Source: JAWVFM01 sp963843315
GTDB lineage: Bacteria; Actinomycetota; Thermoleophilia; Solirubrobacterales; 70-9
Direction of reading: 5' to 3'
NCBI GenBank assembly: GCA_963843315.1
Contig: CAWJJU010000002.1
Span: forward strand, 186,001 to 250,000
Length of the DNA: 64,000 nucleotides
Positions 1 to 9,409 of this stretch are shown here, one piece after another. Positions within the stretch are counted from its first letter, which is position 1. Every line of letters begins with the position of its first letter. The translations under genes and the position numbers were made by a program. A model generated the notes under the pieces. The model saw nothing but the letters and a program-made list of their open reading frames with translations. It was not told the origin of the DNA and searched no databases.

Positions 1-102
1 TCGGGGTCAGGAGATCCGCTGGAGAACGACTACGTCGAGACGGCGCTCGTCGCGGACCTGCCCTTCCCGGTCGACCGCTCGCGCCCGGGCTGCGCGCGCT
101 AG
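1..102 (+). CDS. C-terminal fragment of an unidentified protein
   Basis: The window opens inside a plus-strand reading frame whose last 33 residues end at a TAG. The visible tail is acidic and then proline/arginine-rich and ends in PGCAR. No family can be recognised from so short a piece, and the rest lies upstream of the window. The frame is called coding only because it is open to the edge and ends just before a leader region of about 180 bases. Confidence 0.4.
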   Translation, partial: SGSGDPLENDYVETALVADLPFPVDRSRPGCAR

Positions 103-284
103 GCCTCACCTCGGATTTGTAGCCACCCGCACTAATGCCCACAGAGGACTAGTGTGCTTGGTGGAGCGACCGCGCCGCCGTCGGGCAGACCCCACGGTTC
201 CCCGCGGCCGCTTCGACTCAGGGATGCCCAACTTGGGAGCGACTTGCTCCACCGGGGGCAGCCCACAATGGAAGGAAGTGGCTG

Positions 285-725
285 ATGGCCACCACACAGG
301 AGAACATCGCCGTCTCACGGCGGCTCCTCGAAGACGTGTTCAACGAGGGCAAAGTCGACCTGATCGACGAGCTCTGCACCGACGGATACGTCGGACACGA
401 CCCGGTGGTCGGCGACGACGACCGCGAGGCCTCGAAGCGGACGATCACGGGCTACCGCGCAGCATTCCCGGACATCCATTTCACCGTCATCGACGCGTTT
501 GGCGTCGACGACAAGGTCGTCATTCGCTGGAGCGGCGTCGGCACGTTCGAGAACGAGCTCATGGGCCAGACGCCCACGGGCGAGAAGGGGGATCCGGTCG
601 AGGGCATCAACATCGACCGTCTCGAGGACGGCAAGGTCGCCGAGTCGTGGACGCAGTGGGACACCCTGCGATTCATGAAGAACATCGGCGCGATGCCCGA
701 GCCGGCCGCAGCGACCAGCTCGTAA
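285..725 (+). CDS. SnoaL-like / ester cyclase family protein
   Basis: A 146-residue protein of the NTF2-fold SnoaL-like family, a small cone-shaped alpha+beta barrel used by polyketide cyclases and many uncharacterised proteins. Visible family features are the N-terminal helix followed by YVGHDPV, the GYRAAFPDIHF segment, the barrel strand VVIRWSGVGTF and the late strand IDRLEDGKVAESW. The length is typical. The start ATG is preceded by a strong ribosome binding site (GGAAGGAAG at 270-279). It stands alone, convergent with purH. The family does not tell the substrate, so a detoxifying or cyclase-like role is only inferred. Confidence 0.8.
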   Translation: MATTQENIAVSRRLLEDVFNEGKVDLIDELCTDGYVGHDPVVGDDDREASKRTITGYRAAFPDIHFTVIDAFGVDDKVVIRWSGVGTFENELMGQTPTGEKGDPVEGINIDRLEDGKVAESWTQWDTLRFMKNIGAMPEPAAATSS

Positions 726-783
726 TCACGTAGCGACGAGGCGCGGACGGGCGGCCCCCCAGCGGCCGCACGCTCCGTTGGTC

Positions 784-2406
784 CTAGTGCCGGAAGTGGC
801 GGCGGCCGGTCATCACCATGACCCCGCCCGCCTCGTCGACGGCCGCGACCACCTCGTCGTCGCGCTTGGAGCCGCCGGGCTGGATGAAGGCCTTCGCCCC
901 CGCGTCCATCGCCACGCGCGGGCCGTCGGCGAAGGGGTAGAACGCGTCGGAGGCGACGGCCGCGCCGTCGAGCATGGTTCTCGCCTCCTCCCCACGGGCC
1001 TCGTGGCACTTGTCGATGGCGATCTTCACCGAGTCGACCCGGCTCATCTGCCCAGCGCCGATGCCGAGCGTCGCGCCGTCGCGGGCGAGGACGATCGCGT
1101 TCGAGCGAACGTGGCGGCAGACCTTCCAGGCGAAGAGCATGTCCTCCCACTGCTGCTCGGTCGGCTGGCCCTTGCTGCCCACGGTCATGGTCTCGCGCGT
1201 CTCCTCGATCCGGTCGGGGTCCTGCGCCAGCAGGCCGCCGCGCACGCGCTTGACGTCGCGCTCGCGCGGCTCGTAGCCGCTGGGCTCGGTCTCCTCGAGG
1301 ATCCGGATCGCCTCCTTGCGCTGAAGCACCGCGAGCGCGTCGGGGGCGTAGCCGGGCGCCAGCAGCACCTCGACGAAGTTCTCCGAGAGCCGCTCGCCGA
1401 GGGCGGCGTCGACCGGCCGGTTGAAGACGATCACGCCGCCGAAGGCCGACAGCGGATCGCAGGCGAGCGCCTTCTCGTAGGCCTCGGCCGCCGACTCGCC
1501 GATCGCCGCCCCGCACGGGTTGTTGTGCTTGACGATCACGCACGCAGGCTGGTCGAACTCGTCGAGCAGGCGCCTCGCCGAGTCGAGGTCGAGCACGTTG
1601 TTGAACGAGAGCTCCTTGCCGTGGTGCTTGGCGACGCGGGAGAGGACGTGCTCGCGGGCGCCGACCTCCACGTAAAGCGCCGCCCCCTGGTGGGGGTTCT
1701 CGCCGTAGGAGAGCTCCATGAACTTCTCGTGGGCCATGGTCCAGTAGCTCGGGAAGTTCTCGTAGCGCATGCCGAACCAGCGGCTGATCGCCGCGTCGTA
1801 GCGCGCGGTCGCCGCGAACGCCTCGTTGGCGAGCCAGTGGCGGGTCTCCGCCGTGATCGACCCGGCGTTCTCCTCCAGCTCCGCGAGCACCGCGTCATAG
1901 CTCTCCGGCCTGACGACCACGGCCACGAAGCGATGGTTCTTGGCGGCGGCGCGGATCATCGTCGGCCCGCCGACGTCGATGTTCTCGACGGCCTCCTCCT
2001 CCGTGACGTCCTGACGAGCGACCGTCGCCTCGAAGGGATAGAGGTTCACGCACACGAGGTCGATGGGCTCGATCCCCTCCGCGGCGAGCGTCTCGCTGTG
2101 CGCCGGGTCGTCGCGCACCGCGAGCAGCGCGGCGTGCAGGCGCGGGTGAAGCGTCTTCACGCGTCCGTCGAGGATCTCCGGCGAGCCCGTCATCTCCGCG
2201 ACGTCGGTGACGTCGACGCCGCCGTCGCGAAGCGTCCCCGCAGTGCCTCCCGTGGAGACGATCTCGACCCCCAGCCCGGCCAGGCCGCGAGCGAACTCGA
2301 CCACCCCGGTCTTGTCGGAGACCGAGATCAGCGCTCGGCGAATCCTGACCCCGCCGTCGGGGGACGCTGCCCCGCCGCCTTCCAGCTGCGTCGCGTGAGC
2401 GCTCAC
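784..2406 (-). CDS. purH: Bifunctional AICAR transformylase / IMP cyclohydrolase PurH
   Basis: A 540-residue cytoplasmic enzyme for the last two steps of IMP synthesis: formyl transfer to AICAR from 10-formyl-THF, then ring closure. The N-terminal MGS-like cyclohydrolase domain begins with RRALISVSDKTGVVEFA and carries STGGTAGTL and the conserved DGRVKTLHP. The transformylase half shows NPHQGAALY, a LSFNN(V)LD segment and the terminal RRHFRH. It starts with GTG, and that start overlaps the purN stop in a GTGA junction, so translational coupling with purN is likely. It is the promoter-distal gene of the purF-recQ-purN-purH string. Confidence 0.97.
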   Translation of the reverse strand: MSAHATQLEGGGAASPDGGVRIRRALISVSDKTGVVEFARGLAGLGVEIVSTGGTAGTLRDGGVDVTDVAEMTGSPEILDGRVKTLHPRLHAALLAVRDDPAHSETLAAEGIEPIDLVCVNLYPFEATVARQDVTEEEAVENIDVGGPTMIRAAAKNHRFVAVVVRPESYDAVLAELEENAGSITAETRHWLANEAFAATARYDAAISRWFGMRYENFPSYWTMAHEKFMELSYGENPHQGAALYVEVGAREHVLSRVAKHHGKELSFNNVLDLDSARRLLDEFDQPACVIVKHNNPCGAAIGESAAEAYEKALACDPLSAFGGVIVFNRPVDAALGERLSENFVEVLLAPGYAPDALAVLQRKEAIRILEETEPSGYEPRERDVKRVRGGLLAQDPDRIEETRETMTVGSKGQPTEQQWEDMLFAWKVCRHVRSNAIVLARDGATLGIGAGQMSRVDSVKIAIDKCHEARGEEARTMLDGAAVASDAFYPFADGPRVAMDAGAKAFIQPGGSKRDDEVVAAVDEAGGVMVMTGRRHFRH

Positions 2407-3002
2407 GAGACGAGTCTATGCGCCGCGGTGGACTCGCCGCGGGCAATCGCGCGGACGGCCTCGGGCAGCAGCTCGTGCTCGACAGCGTGGATCTGCCGCT
2501 CCAGCTCCTCGCGGTCGCGACCCGCGGGCACCGGGACCTCTCGCTGCAACAGCGCGGGCCCGGTGTCGACTCCCTCGTCGACCCAATGCACCGTCACCCC
2601 GGTCACGGAAACCCCGGCCTCCAGCGCCTGCCCGACCGCGTCGAGCCCCGGGAAGTCGGGCAGGAGCGCCGGGTGGACGTTGATCACCCGGTCGCGAAAC
2701 CTGGAGATGAAGGAGGCGGAGAGGATCTGCATGTAGCCGGCAAGCACGACCAGGTCGGCCGCCAGCGACTCCAGCCAGTCGGCGATGGCCGCGTCGCGCG
2801 CCTCGCGGTCAGGGAAGTCGGCGCGCGGAAAGGTCCGGGTGGGCACTCCGGCGCCGGCGGCCCGCTGCAGGGCGCGCGCGGCGGGCTTGTCGGAGCCCAC
2901 GCCCACGACCTCGATGCCGTCGCGCCCGTGAACCGTGTCGAGGATCGCCTGGAGGTTGGTGCCTGACCCCGAGGCCAGGACCGCGACCCGAAACGAGCTC
3001 AC
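2403..3002 (-). CDS. purN: Phosphoribosylglycinamide formyltransferase PurN
   Basis: A 199-residue folate-dependent GAR transformylase (third step of purine synthesis). The N terminus FRVAVLASGSGTNLQAIL forms the phosphate-binding loop. INVHPALLPDFPG contains the catalytic Asn/His pair, and GVTVHWVDEGVDTGP holds the conserved His and Asp. The GTG start overlaps the recQ stop, and its own stop overlaps the purH start, both as GTGA, so recQ, purN and purH are probably read from one transcript. The length matches the family. Confidence 0.96.
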   Translation of the reverse strand: MSSFRVAVLASGSGTNLQAILDTVHGRDGIEVVGVGSDKPAARALQRAAGAGVPTRTFPRADFPDREARDAAIADWLESLAADLVVLAGYMQILSASFISRFRDRVINVHPALLPDFPGLDAVGQALEAGVSVTGVTVHWVDEGVDTGPALLQREVPVPAGRDREELERQIHAVEHELLPEAVRAIARGESTAAHRLVS

Positions 3003-4549
3003 GCCGCTTCCGCCGGCGCCAGCTTGGGGAACTTGCCTCCGGTGGAGCGCAGCCGTCCCGCCGCGATCAGGTCGTCGACCTCGGCGAGCACCTCGGCGTT
3101 GGAGTGGTGGTGGTAGTCGCCGTAGCCGGGGAGCTCGTCGTAGCCGTACCTGGCCACCACCTTCGAGCGCCCGCCGCGGAGGATCTCCACGCAGCGGGTG
3201 CGCCCGACGGCGGGCGAGGCGCTCTCCACGACCGTGAGGATGGCGTCGCGCACCGAGCCCGACTCGCTCGAGCCGGGCGCCGCGGCCCTCACCGGCGCGC
3301 CGCCGATCGCCAGCGGGCCGTCGCACACGTCGCAGCACCGCCCCTCCGCGCGCGGCGCGGTGCGGTCGCCGAAGTGGCGCAGGATCGACTCGCGGCGGCA
3401 GCGCTCGCCCTCCACGTAGCCCCACACCGATCGGTACTCGCCCCAGCGCGCACGCTTTGCGTCCTCGTCGTTGAGCTGGTTGATGAAGTAGACGTGCAGC
3501 CGCTTGTCGCGCTTGTCGTCGAGCAGCACGCAGCGGGCGGGCAGGCCGTCGCGGCCCGCCCTGCCGGCCTCCTGGTAGTAGGCCTCCAGCGACGAGGGGA
3601 CCGCGACGTGCAGCACGGTGCGCACGTTTGCCTTGTCGACGCCCATGCCGAACGCGTTGGTCGCGACCACGATGGGAGCCTCGCCGCTCATGAACAGGCG
3701 CTGCGCCTCGGCGCGAGGCTCGCGGTCCATGCCCGCGTGGTAGGCCGGCACCGGCACTCCCAGCTGCCGCCTCAACCACTGCGCGGTCTCGTCGGTCTTC
3801 TTGCGCGTGCCGGCGTAGACGATCGCGGGACGCGCCTCGGGGTCTCCCAGCAGCGCCAGTGCGGCCCGCCTGCGCGCCTCGTCGGAGCGCGCCGGGACGA
3901 CGTCGTAGGACAGGTTCGGGCGCTCGAAGCCGGTGGCGATCCGCAGCGGATCGCGCAGGCCGAGCCGCCGGGCGACGTCGAGCGCGACCTGCGTGGTCGC
4001 GGTCGCAGTGGCCGCCAGCACCGAGCGTGCGCCCACTGCCCTCGCGACATCGCCCAGTCGCATGTAGTCGGGGCGGAAGTCGTGGCCCCACTGGCTGATG
4101 CAGTGCGCCTCGTCGACGACGAAGAGGCCGACATTCGCCTCCGCCAGCCGCTCGGTGAACCCCGGAACGCCGAAGCGCTCCGGCGCCACGTAGAGCATCC
4201 GGCACTCGCCGGCCAGCGCCCGCTCGAGAGAGGCCCGGTTGTCGGCGGGGTCGCGCTGGGCGTTGATCATCTCCGCCGCTCCTCCCAGGCTCTGAACCTG
4301 GTCGCTCATCAGCGCCACCAGAGGCGACACCACCACCGCCAGCCTCGAGTCCATGAGCGCCGGCAGCTGGTAGCAGAGCGACTTGCCGGCTCCCGTCGGC
4401 ATCACGACGAGGACGTCGCGCCCGGCGATGGCCGCCTCGACGGCCTCGCGCTGACCCGGCCTGAAGGCCGGGTGGCCGAAGTGGGTCTTCAGCGCGGCGG
4501 CCGGGTCGGCGACTGTGGGGTCAGACCCCGAGGATGGAGGTTGCAACAT
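2999..4549 (-). CDS. recQ: ATP-dependent DNA helicase RecQ
   Basis: A 516-residue superfamily 2 helicase acting in recombination and repair. Walker A is MPTGAGKSLCYQ, the DEAH box is VVDEAHCISQWGHDF, motif VI is YYQEAGRAGRDG, and a four-cysteine zinc module follows (GERCRRES to RCCDVCDG). A short RQC-like tail follows, and no HRDC domain is apparent. Start: the ATG at 4547-4549 is the first in frame after the purF stop. The first residues (LQPPSSGSDP) lie partly over a copy of the GGGGTCAGACCCC palindrome, so the native start could be a little further in. It sits inside a purine operon between purF and purN, with no obvious functional link. Confidence 0.92.
   Translation of the reverse strand: MLQPPSSGSDPTVADPAAALKTHFGHPAFRPGQREAVEAAIAGRDVLVVMPTGAGKSLCYQLPALMDSRLAVVVSPLVALMSDQVQSLGGAAEMINAQRDPADNRASLERALAGECRMLYVAPERFGVPGFTERLAEANVGLFVVDEAHCISQWGHDFRPDYMRLGDVARAVGARSVLAATATATTQVALDVARRLGLRDPLRIATGFERPNLSYDVVPARSDEARRRAALALLGDPEARPAIVYAGTRKKTDETAQWLRRQLGVPVPAYHAGMDREPRAEAQRLFMSGEAPIVVATNAFGMGVDKANVRTVLHVAVPSSLEAYYQEAGRAGRDGLPARCVLLDDKRDKRLHVYFINQLNDEDAKRARWGEYRSVWGYVEGERCRRESILRHFGDRTAPRAEGRCCDVCDGPLAIGGAPVRAAAPGSSESGSVRDAILTVVESASPAVGRTRCVEILRGGRSKVVARYGYDELPGYGDYHHHSNAEVLAEVDDLIAAGRLRSTGGKFPKLAPAEAA
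4517..4529. repeat. GGGGTCWGACCCC palindrome, copy 1
   Basis: Exact 13-bp copy with two 6-bp arms around one base. It lies inside the first codons of recQ and is read as Gly-Ser-Asp-Pro on the minus strand. A second copy sits 36 bp upstream, in the purF-recQ gap. Confidence 0.8.
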
Positions 4550-4565
4550 GATCGTTCGCGGTTGA

Positions 4566-4578
4566 GGGGTCAGACCCC
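4566..4578. repeat. GGGGTCWGACCCC palindrome, copy 2
   Basis: Exact copy in the 56-bp spacer between the purF stop and the recQ ATG. Two copies bracket the translation start region of recQ. Confidence 0.8.
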
Positions 4579-4605
4579 GGTGGCGATTGCTCGAACGCCA
4601 TCTAT

Positions 4606-6046
4606 CTAAGAGACGGGGACGGTCGCAATCTCCTCCAGGGCGAACTTCCCGTTGCCGTCGCCGCCGTCGCCCAGCGGGTACTCGCCGGTGAAGCAGGCGT
4701 CGCAGTGGGCAGCGCGCGGAGTGCCGACGGCCTCGTAGACGCCCTCGAGCGAGAGGTAGGCGAGCGAGTCCGCGCCGAGCTCGGCGGCGATCTCGTCGAC
4801 CGTGCGCTCGTGGGCGATCATCTCCTCGCTCGTCGACATGTCCACCCCGTAGTGGCAGGGGAAGCGGATCGGCGGCGCGGAGATCCGCAGGTGCACCTCG
4901 GACGCGCCGGCGTCGCGGAGCATCCCGATGATCTGCTTGGTGGTGTTGCCGCGCACGATCGAGTCGTCGACGACGACGATTCGCTTGCCGGAGACGATCT
5001 CCGGCAGCGGGTTGAACTTCATCCGCAGGCCGTGCTTTCGGAGCTCCTGGCCGGGCTGGATGAAGGTGCGCTGCACGTAGCGGTTCTTGGTGAGCCCGTC
5101 GTCCTTGGGCAGGCCGCTCCCGCGGGCGAAGCCGCTGGCCGCCGGGTTGCCCGAGTCGGGCACGGAGATCACGAGGTCGGCGTCCGCCGGCGCCTCGCGG
5201 GCGAGGATCTCGCCCATCTTCCCGCGCACGACCTGAAGGCGCCTGTCCTCCAGCTTGGTGTCGGGACGCGAGAAGTAGATGTGCTCGAAGACGCAGTGGG
5301 CCGTGCGGGTCGACGGGACGACCTGGCGCGACTCGAGCCCGTGATCGGTGAGCGAGACGGCCTCGCCCGGGCTCACCTCCCGCACGTACTCGGCGCCGAT
5401 GATGTCGAAGGCGCAGCTCTCCGAGGCGACGCACCAATGCTCGCCCAGCTTGCCGAGTGCCAGCGGCCTGACCCCGTAGGGATCGCGGAAGGCGACCACC
5501 GCGCGCTTGGTCATGACGACCGTGGAGAAGGCGCCCTCCAGCCGGGGGACCACCTCGGCCACCGCGTTCTCGATCGGGCGGCGCCTCGCAGATGGAAAGC
5601 GCGGCGGCGATGATCTCCGAGTCGGAGGTCCCGCGGAACTGCACGCCGCGCTCGCGAAGCTCGTTGTGCATGGCGACCGCGTTGGTGAGGTTGCCGTTGT
5701 GCGCCAGCGCGACCTCGCGGCCGTCGTCGCGCCACACGGGCTGGCTGTTCTCCCACGAGCCGCCGCCGGTGGTGGAGTAGCGGACGTGCCCGATCGCCAT
5801 GTCGCCCTCGAGGGCGCGGAGCTTCTGCTCGTCGAAGACCTGGGACACGAGCCCCTTCTCGCGAAGGGTCGTGATGTGCCCGCCCTCGCAGGTCGCGATG
5901 CCCGCCGACTCCTGACCGCGGTGCTGTAGCGCGTAGAGGGCGAAGTACGCCATCCGCGCGACGTCGTGGCCGGGCGCGTATATGCCGAAGACCCCGCATT
6001 CATCGCGCGGGCCGTCGCGATCCGGAAGATCGGGAGGGTCTGGCAA
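4606..6046 (-). CDS. purF: Amidophosphoribosyltransferase PurF (apparent +1 frameshift)
   Basis: First committed enzyme of purine synthesis (PRPP plus glutamine to phosphoribosylamine). A short propeptide ends before the nucleophile Cys of CGVFGIYAPG. The glutaminase domain shows YALQHRGQESAGI and IGHVRYSTTGGG. The transferase half has the PRPP loop VVVDDSIVRGNTTKQI and late cysteines (AAHCDACF) as in Fe-S-type PurF. The two halves are in different frames: after SICEA the frame must shift near 5576-5585, where a run reads CCGCCCG. Removing one base joins it to PIENAVAEV, and the 1441-bp span minus one gives 479 residues, the usual size. A sequencing insertion is more likely than a pseudogene. 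The start is an apparent TTG and is uncertain. Confidence 0.9.
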
Positions 6047-6164
6047 ACGCCGCTGAATCGGAGTCAGTTGCTGCGAGCCTCGGTCGCGGGGGAAGAGCCA
6101 CCACGGGCTCCAAGTGCCCGTGCCCCGCAGGGTAGCAACGGGGGTGGATCGCCCCGGTCGCCGG

Positions 6165-6923
6165 CTACCGGTCGTAGTCGCGGATCGCGCGCAGCGAGAG
6201 GCCGGTGAGGACCAGGCCCATCGCGACGATCACGCCCACGCAGGCGGCCAGGTCGGCGGGCTTCCAGCCGTCGATGATCAGCGAGCGCAGGCCGACGATC
6301 ACGTAGCTCACGGGATTGAGCCGCGCGAGCGTTTCCATCACCGGGCTCAGGCGGTCGAACGGGACGAAGTTCGGCGTGAGGAAGAGCAGGGGGAAGAACA
6401 GCAGGAAGCTCGTGTTGGTCGCCTGGATGTTGCGCGTGCGCAGGGCGATCAGCACCGCGAAGCCCGCGTAGGCCACGCCGAAGGCCGCCGCCAGCCCGAC
6501 CAGGACGATCGCGCCCAGAACCCCGGCCTCAACGTGGGCGCCCAGCACGATCCCGAACACCAGCACCAGCAGCGACGCGCCCAGGCCGCGCACGAAGTCG
6601 GCGCAGAGCCGCCCGTAGATGATCGCCGTGCGGTGGATCGGGGCCACGAGGAGCTTGTCGAAGTAGCCGTTCTCGATCTCGGTGACAAGCGCGAGGCCCG
6701 AGGTCGCCGTCGCCACGGCGAACATCAGCGAGACCGGAAGCTGAAACGCCACGTAGCCCTGGCCGTTCAGGAACGGCGTGGTGGACGGGAAGGTCTTCGA
6801 GACCTGCCCGATGTTCACCGCCAGGAAGAACAGCGGGATGAACAGCGTCGGGATGGTGGCCTCGGGGTAGCGGATCGTCTCGCGGATCGCGCGCGCGCCG
6901 AGGAGGCGGATCTGGCCGATCAC
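6165..6923 (-). CDS. ABC-2 type transporter permease
   Basis: A 252-residue integral membrane protein of the ABC-2/DrrB family with six predicted hydrophobic segments: around 20-40, 55-78 (PVSLMFAVATATSGLALV), 105-130, 135-158, 170-185 (FLLFFPLLFLTPNFVPF) and 225-245. The EIENGYFDKLLVAP and LARLNPVSYVIVGLR segments are family hallmarks. The GTG start overlaps the stop of the ATPase gene (GTGA), so the two form an exporter unit. DrrAB-like exporters move drugs, lipids or glycolipids; the cargo here cannot be told. Given the neighbouring glycan genes a surface lipid or glycan is possible, but this is inference. Confidence 0.9.
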   Translation of the reverse strand: MIGQIRLLGARAIRETIRYPEATIPTLFIPLFFLAVNIGQVSKTFPSTTPFLNGQGYVAFQLPVSLMFAVATATSGLALVTEIENGYFDKLLVAPIHRTAIIYGRLCADFVRGLGASLLVLVFGIVLGAHVEAGVLGAIVLVGLAAAFGVAYAGFAVLIALRTRNIQATNTSFLLFFPLLFLTPNFVPFDRLSPVMETLARLNPVSYVIVGLRSLIIDGWKPADLAACVGVIVAMGLVLTGLSLRAIRDYDR

Positions 6924-7903
6924 CGGCCCTCCACCTGGCCGTCGTCGTGGTCCTCGCCGACCTCCAGCCGGCGGCCGGTGGCCTCCAGGAAGACGTCGTC
7001 GAGCGACGGGCGGGCGACGGAGATGGCCCCGACCTCGATGCCGGCGGCGTGGAGGCGACGCACGATCTCGGCGACCGAGCCTGCGCCGTCCTCGGTGAAC
7101 AGGGCGATGGAGTCCTCGCCGTCGACGATCCGCTCCAGGCCCGGGAGCCCGTCGAGCGCCGACTTGGTGCGGTCGCGGTCGGCACCCTCGAGCCCCACGG
7201 AGACCACGTCGTTGCCGATCTCCGACTTCAGCTTCTCCGGCGTCCCCTCGGCGACGAGCCTGCCGTCGTCGATGATCGCCAGGCGGCCGCACAGCGCGTC
7301 GGCCTCCTCGAGGTACTGGGTGGTGAGGAAGATCGTCCGGCCCTCGGCGTTGATGCGCTTGACCTCGTCCCAGATCGTCATGCGCGAGGACGGGTCCAGG
7401 CCGGTGGTCGGCTCGTCGAGGAACAGGATCTCTGGCTCGTGCACGAGCGAGGCCGCGAGGTCCAGGCGCCGCTTCATGCCGCCGGAGTAGCCCTTGATCC
7501 GGCGGTCGGCGGCCTCGGTGAGCTCGACCATCTCCAGCAGCTCGTTCGTGCGGGTCGTCGCGGCCTCCCCTCCGATTCCGTACAGGCCGCACTGAAGCTC
7601 CAAGAGCTCCCTGCCCGTCTGCACCGGGTCGAGGCCGATCTCCTGAAGGGCCACGCCGATCCGCCGCCGGATCGCGCTCCCCTCGGATGCGACGTCGTGG
7701 CCGGCAACGGTCGCCGAGCCGCCGCTCGGGGGCAGCAGCGTGCAGAGCATCCGCACCGTCGTGGTCTTGCCGGCGCCGTTGGGCCCGAGAAAGCCGAAGA
7801 TCTCGCCGCGCTCCACGGCCAGGTCGATGCCCCGCACGGCCTCGACCTCGTCGCCGAAGCGGCGCGCAAGGTCCTTCGTCTCGATTGCGATCGATTCGCT
7901 CAT
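6920..7903 (-). CDS. ABC transporter ATP-binding protein, DrrA-like
   Basis: A 327-residue nucleotide-binding subunit. Walker A is GPNGAGKTTTVRML, the signature is YSGGMKRRLDLAASL, Walker B is ILFLDEPTTGLDP, and the switch His follows in IFLTTQYLEEAD (His is replaced by Gln in this TTQYL form, as is common in the DrrA family). A C-terminal region of about 100 residues after the catalytic domain is typical of DrrA daunorubicin-resistance-type ATPases. The gene is coupled to the permease downstream by a GTGA overlap. The 57 bp upstream show no clear promoter. Confidence 0.93.
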   Translation of the reverse strand: MSESIAIETKDLARRFGDEVEAVRGIDLAVERGEIFGFLGPNGAGKTTTVRMLCTLLPPSGGSATVAGHDVASEGSAIRRRIGVALQEIGLDPVQTGRELLELQCGLYGIGGEAATTRTNELLEMVELTEAADRRIKGYSGGMKRRLDLAASLVHEPEILFLDEPTTGLDPSSRMTIWDEVKRINAEGRTIFLTTQYLEEADALCGRLAIIDDGRLVAEGTPEKLKSEIGNDVVSVGLEGADRDRTKSALDGLPGLERIVDGEDSIALFTEDGAGSVAEIVRRLHAAGIEVGAISVARPSLDDVFLEATGRRLEVGEDHDDGQVEGR

Positions 7904-7960
7904 GTCTGCGTCGACCGGCGCGCCATCTTGACCTCATCGGCGGCGCCGGCCGGCCGCACG

Positions 7961-9409
7961 CTAGCGGTCGAGGTGGTCTCGAAGAAACCTGCGGATCTCG
8001 CGCGCGGGCGCCGACGAGCCGTCGTAGAGCGAGGCGACGTGACCGACCCCGTGAGCGACGTAGTGCCGGCCGTTCGGGAACTCGCGGGCGACCCACCTGC
8101 CCTCCAGCGGCGTCGTGGTGTCATCGAGCTCGCCCGACACCACGAGCACCGGTGCGGTCGTCGGCCGCGCGTCCTTGGGCACGGGTGGCTCGTAGTTGGC
8201 GTCCGGGCGTGGCCAGGTGATGCACTCGAGATAGGAGAGGTACGGCGAGTAGGCGATCTCGCGCGGGGTGAACGGCTCGAACGCGTGCTTCGGGTAGTCG
8301 CGGATCTCACGCTCGAACTGGGCGCGTCGCTCGTCGGGAGAGGCGTCCTTGCTCCAGATCATCGGGTAGTCGTTGCAGCCCACGACCAGCTCGTCGGTGT
8401 GGGAGTAGTGGTTGGGGTGCTTGACGCCGGCGCTGCCGCTGTAGGTGAGGTTGCGCCAGGGCTTCGAGTTGCGGGCCAGGAGCGCGCGGCCCGCGCGATC
8501 GATCGCCAGGTACGACGCCGGCGGGCCGTAGGCGGCCTGCGCGATGGCGTCGATCAGCGGCTCCACCCCGCGCCCGGTTGCGCGCAGGTGCTGTGCGAGG
8601 CGGGCCAGGCGCGCGGCCGGATGAGGTGGGCAGGAGGGGTCGCGATTGCACGCCTTCGCGTAGGCGCGGATGCCGGTGCGGGGCAGGCTGGGGTACCAGC
8701 CGCTCTCGCCGCGTGCCGGGTAGGCGGAGTCCAGCACCAGGGCCCGCAGCGAATCGGGGTGGCGGAAGGCGAACGACTGCCCGAGGAAGGTGCCGTACGA
8801 GTCGCCGTAGAGGGCGATCTTCCCGAAGCCGAGGGTGCGGCGGACCGCCTCGATGTCGTCGGCGGCCATCGCCGTCGTGAACTCGTCGACGCGCGCCCCG
8901 AGCCTCTTGGCGCACTCGCCGAGGGTGATCCACTCCGGGCCCAGCCCCGACTGCACGTCGGGGCAGTTGAGCCCCGGCGAGCGGCCGGTGCCGCGCATGT
9001 CCACCAGGACGAGGTCGTGCGTGCGCTGCAGGCCGCGGAACAGGTTGTTGTAGGCGGGCTCGGTGCGGGTGCTGCCGTAGCCCGGGCCGCCCTCGACCGC
9101 GAAGATCGGGGTCGCGTCCGGCTTGGCATGCGGCGCCGGCCGCACGGCGAACGCCACCTTCGTCGTGCCCACCGAGGGGTCGGAGCGCACCCGCGGAACG
9201 CTGATCTCGCCACAGCGGAACTCGCGCAGGATCTTGCGAAAGCCGCAGCCATGCAGCTCGGCGACGTCGAGGTGAGCAGGCTGGATCGGGCCGATGCTCG
9301 ACCCCTCCGCCGGTGTGCCCGGGCCTGAGCTGGTCGTGCTCGATCCCGTGCCGCCGCAGCCCGCAGCGGCGACCAGCGCCAGGGCGACGGCTGCGCGAAG
9401 GGGCCTCAT
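7961..9409 (-). CDS. Secreted lipoprotein alpha/beta hydrolase, tripeptidyl aminopeptidase-like
   Basis: A 482-residue exported serine hydrolase. Residues 1-18 form a lipoprotein signal with lipobox AAGC, followed by a Ser/Thr/Gly linker. The S33 peptidase pattern is complete: oxyanion segment EGGPGYGST, nucleophile elbow YGDSYGTFLG, acid SGELDDTTTP and base HYVAHGVGHVAS. Length and the C-terminal TAP-type extension match actinobacterial tripeptidyl aminopeptidases. The start ATG overlaps the purL stop (ATGA), suggesting it is carried on the purL transcript although it has no role in purines. The substrate is unknown. Confidence 0.88.
   Translation of the reverse strand: MRPLRAAVALALVAAAGCGGTGSSTTSSGPGTPAEGSSIGPIQPAHLDVAELHGCGFRKILREFRCGEISVPRVRSDPSVGTTKVAFAVRPAPHAKPDATPIFAVEGGPGYGSTRTEPAYNNLFRGLQRTHDLVLVDMRGTGRSPGLNCPDVQSGLGPEWITLGECAKRLGARVDEFTTAMAADDIEAVRRTLGFGKIALYGDSYGTFLGQSFAFRHPDSLRALVLDSAYPARGESGWYPSLPRTGIRAYAKACNRDPSCPPHPAARLARLAQHLRATGRGVEPLIDAIAQAAYGPPASYLAIDRAGRALLARNSKPWRNLTYSGSAGVKHPNHYSHTDELVVGCNDYPMIWSKDASPDERRAQFEREIRDYPKHAFEPFTPREIAYSPYLSYLECITWPRPDANYEPPVPKDARPTTAPVLVVSGELDDTTTPLEGRWVAREFPNGRHYVAHGVGHVASLYDGSSAPAREIRRFLRDHLDR

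Noticed and set aside
778..2736. A 652-codon plus-strand open frame opposite purH and purN
   Set aside because: It is the antisense of confirmed genes; its protein is rich in Arg/Val/His/Gly without any family motif, as expected for shadow frames in GC-rich DNA. The same applies to long antisense frames at 6947-9328, 9313-11595 and 53713-56292.
6047..6164. Riboswitch or PurR-type leader before purF
   Set aside because: The 118 bp upstream of purF show no purine riboswitch core or long conserved stem; nothing could be supported.
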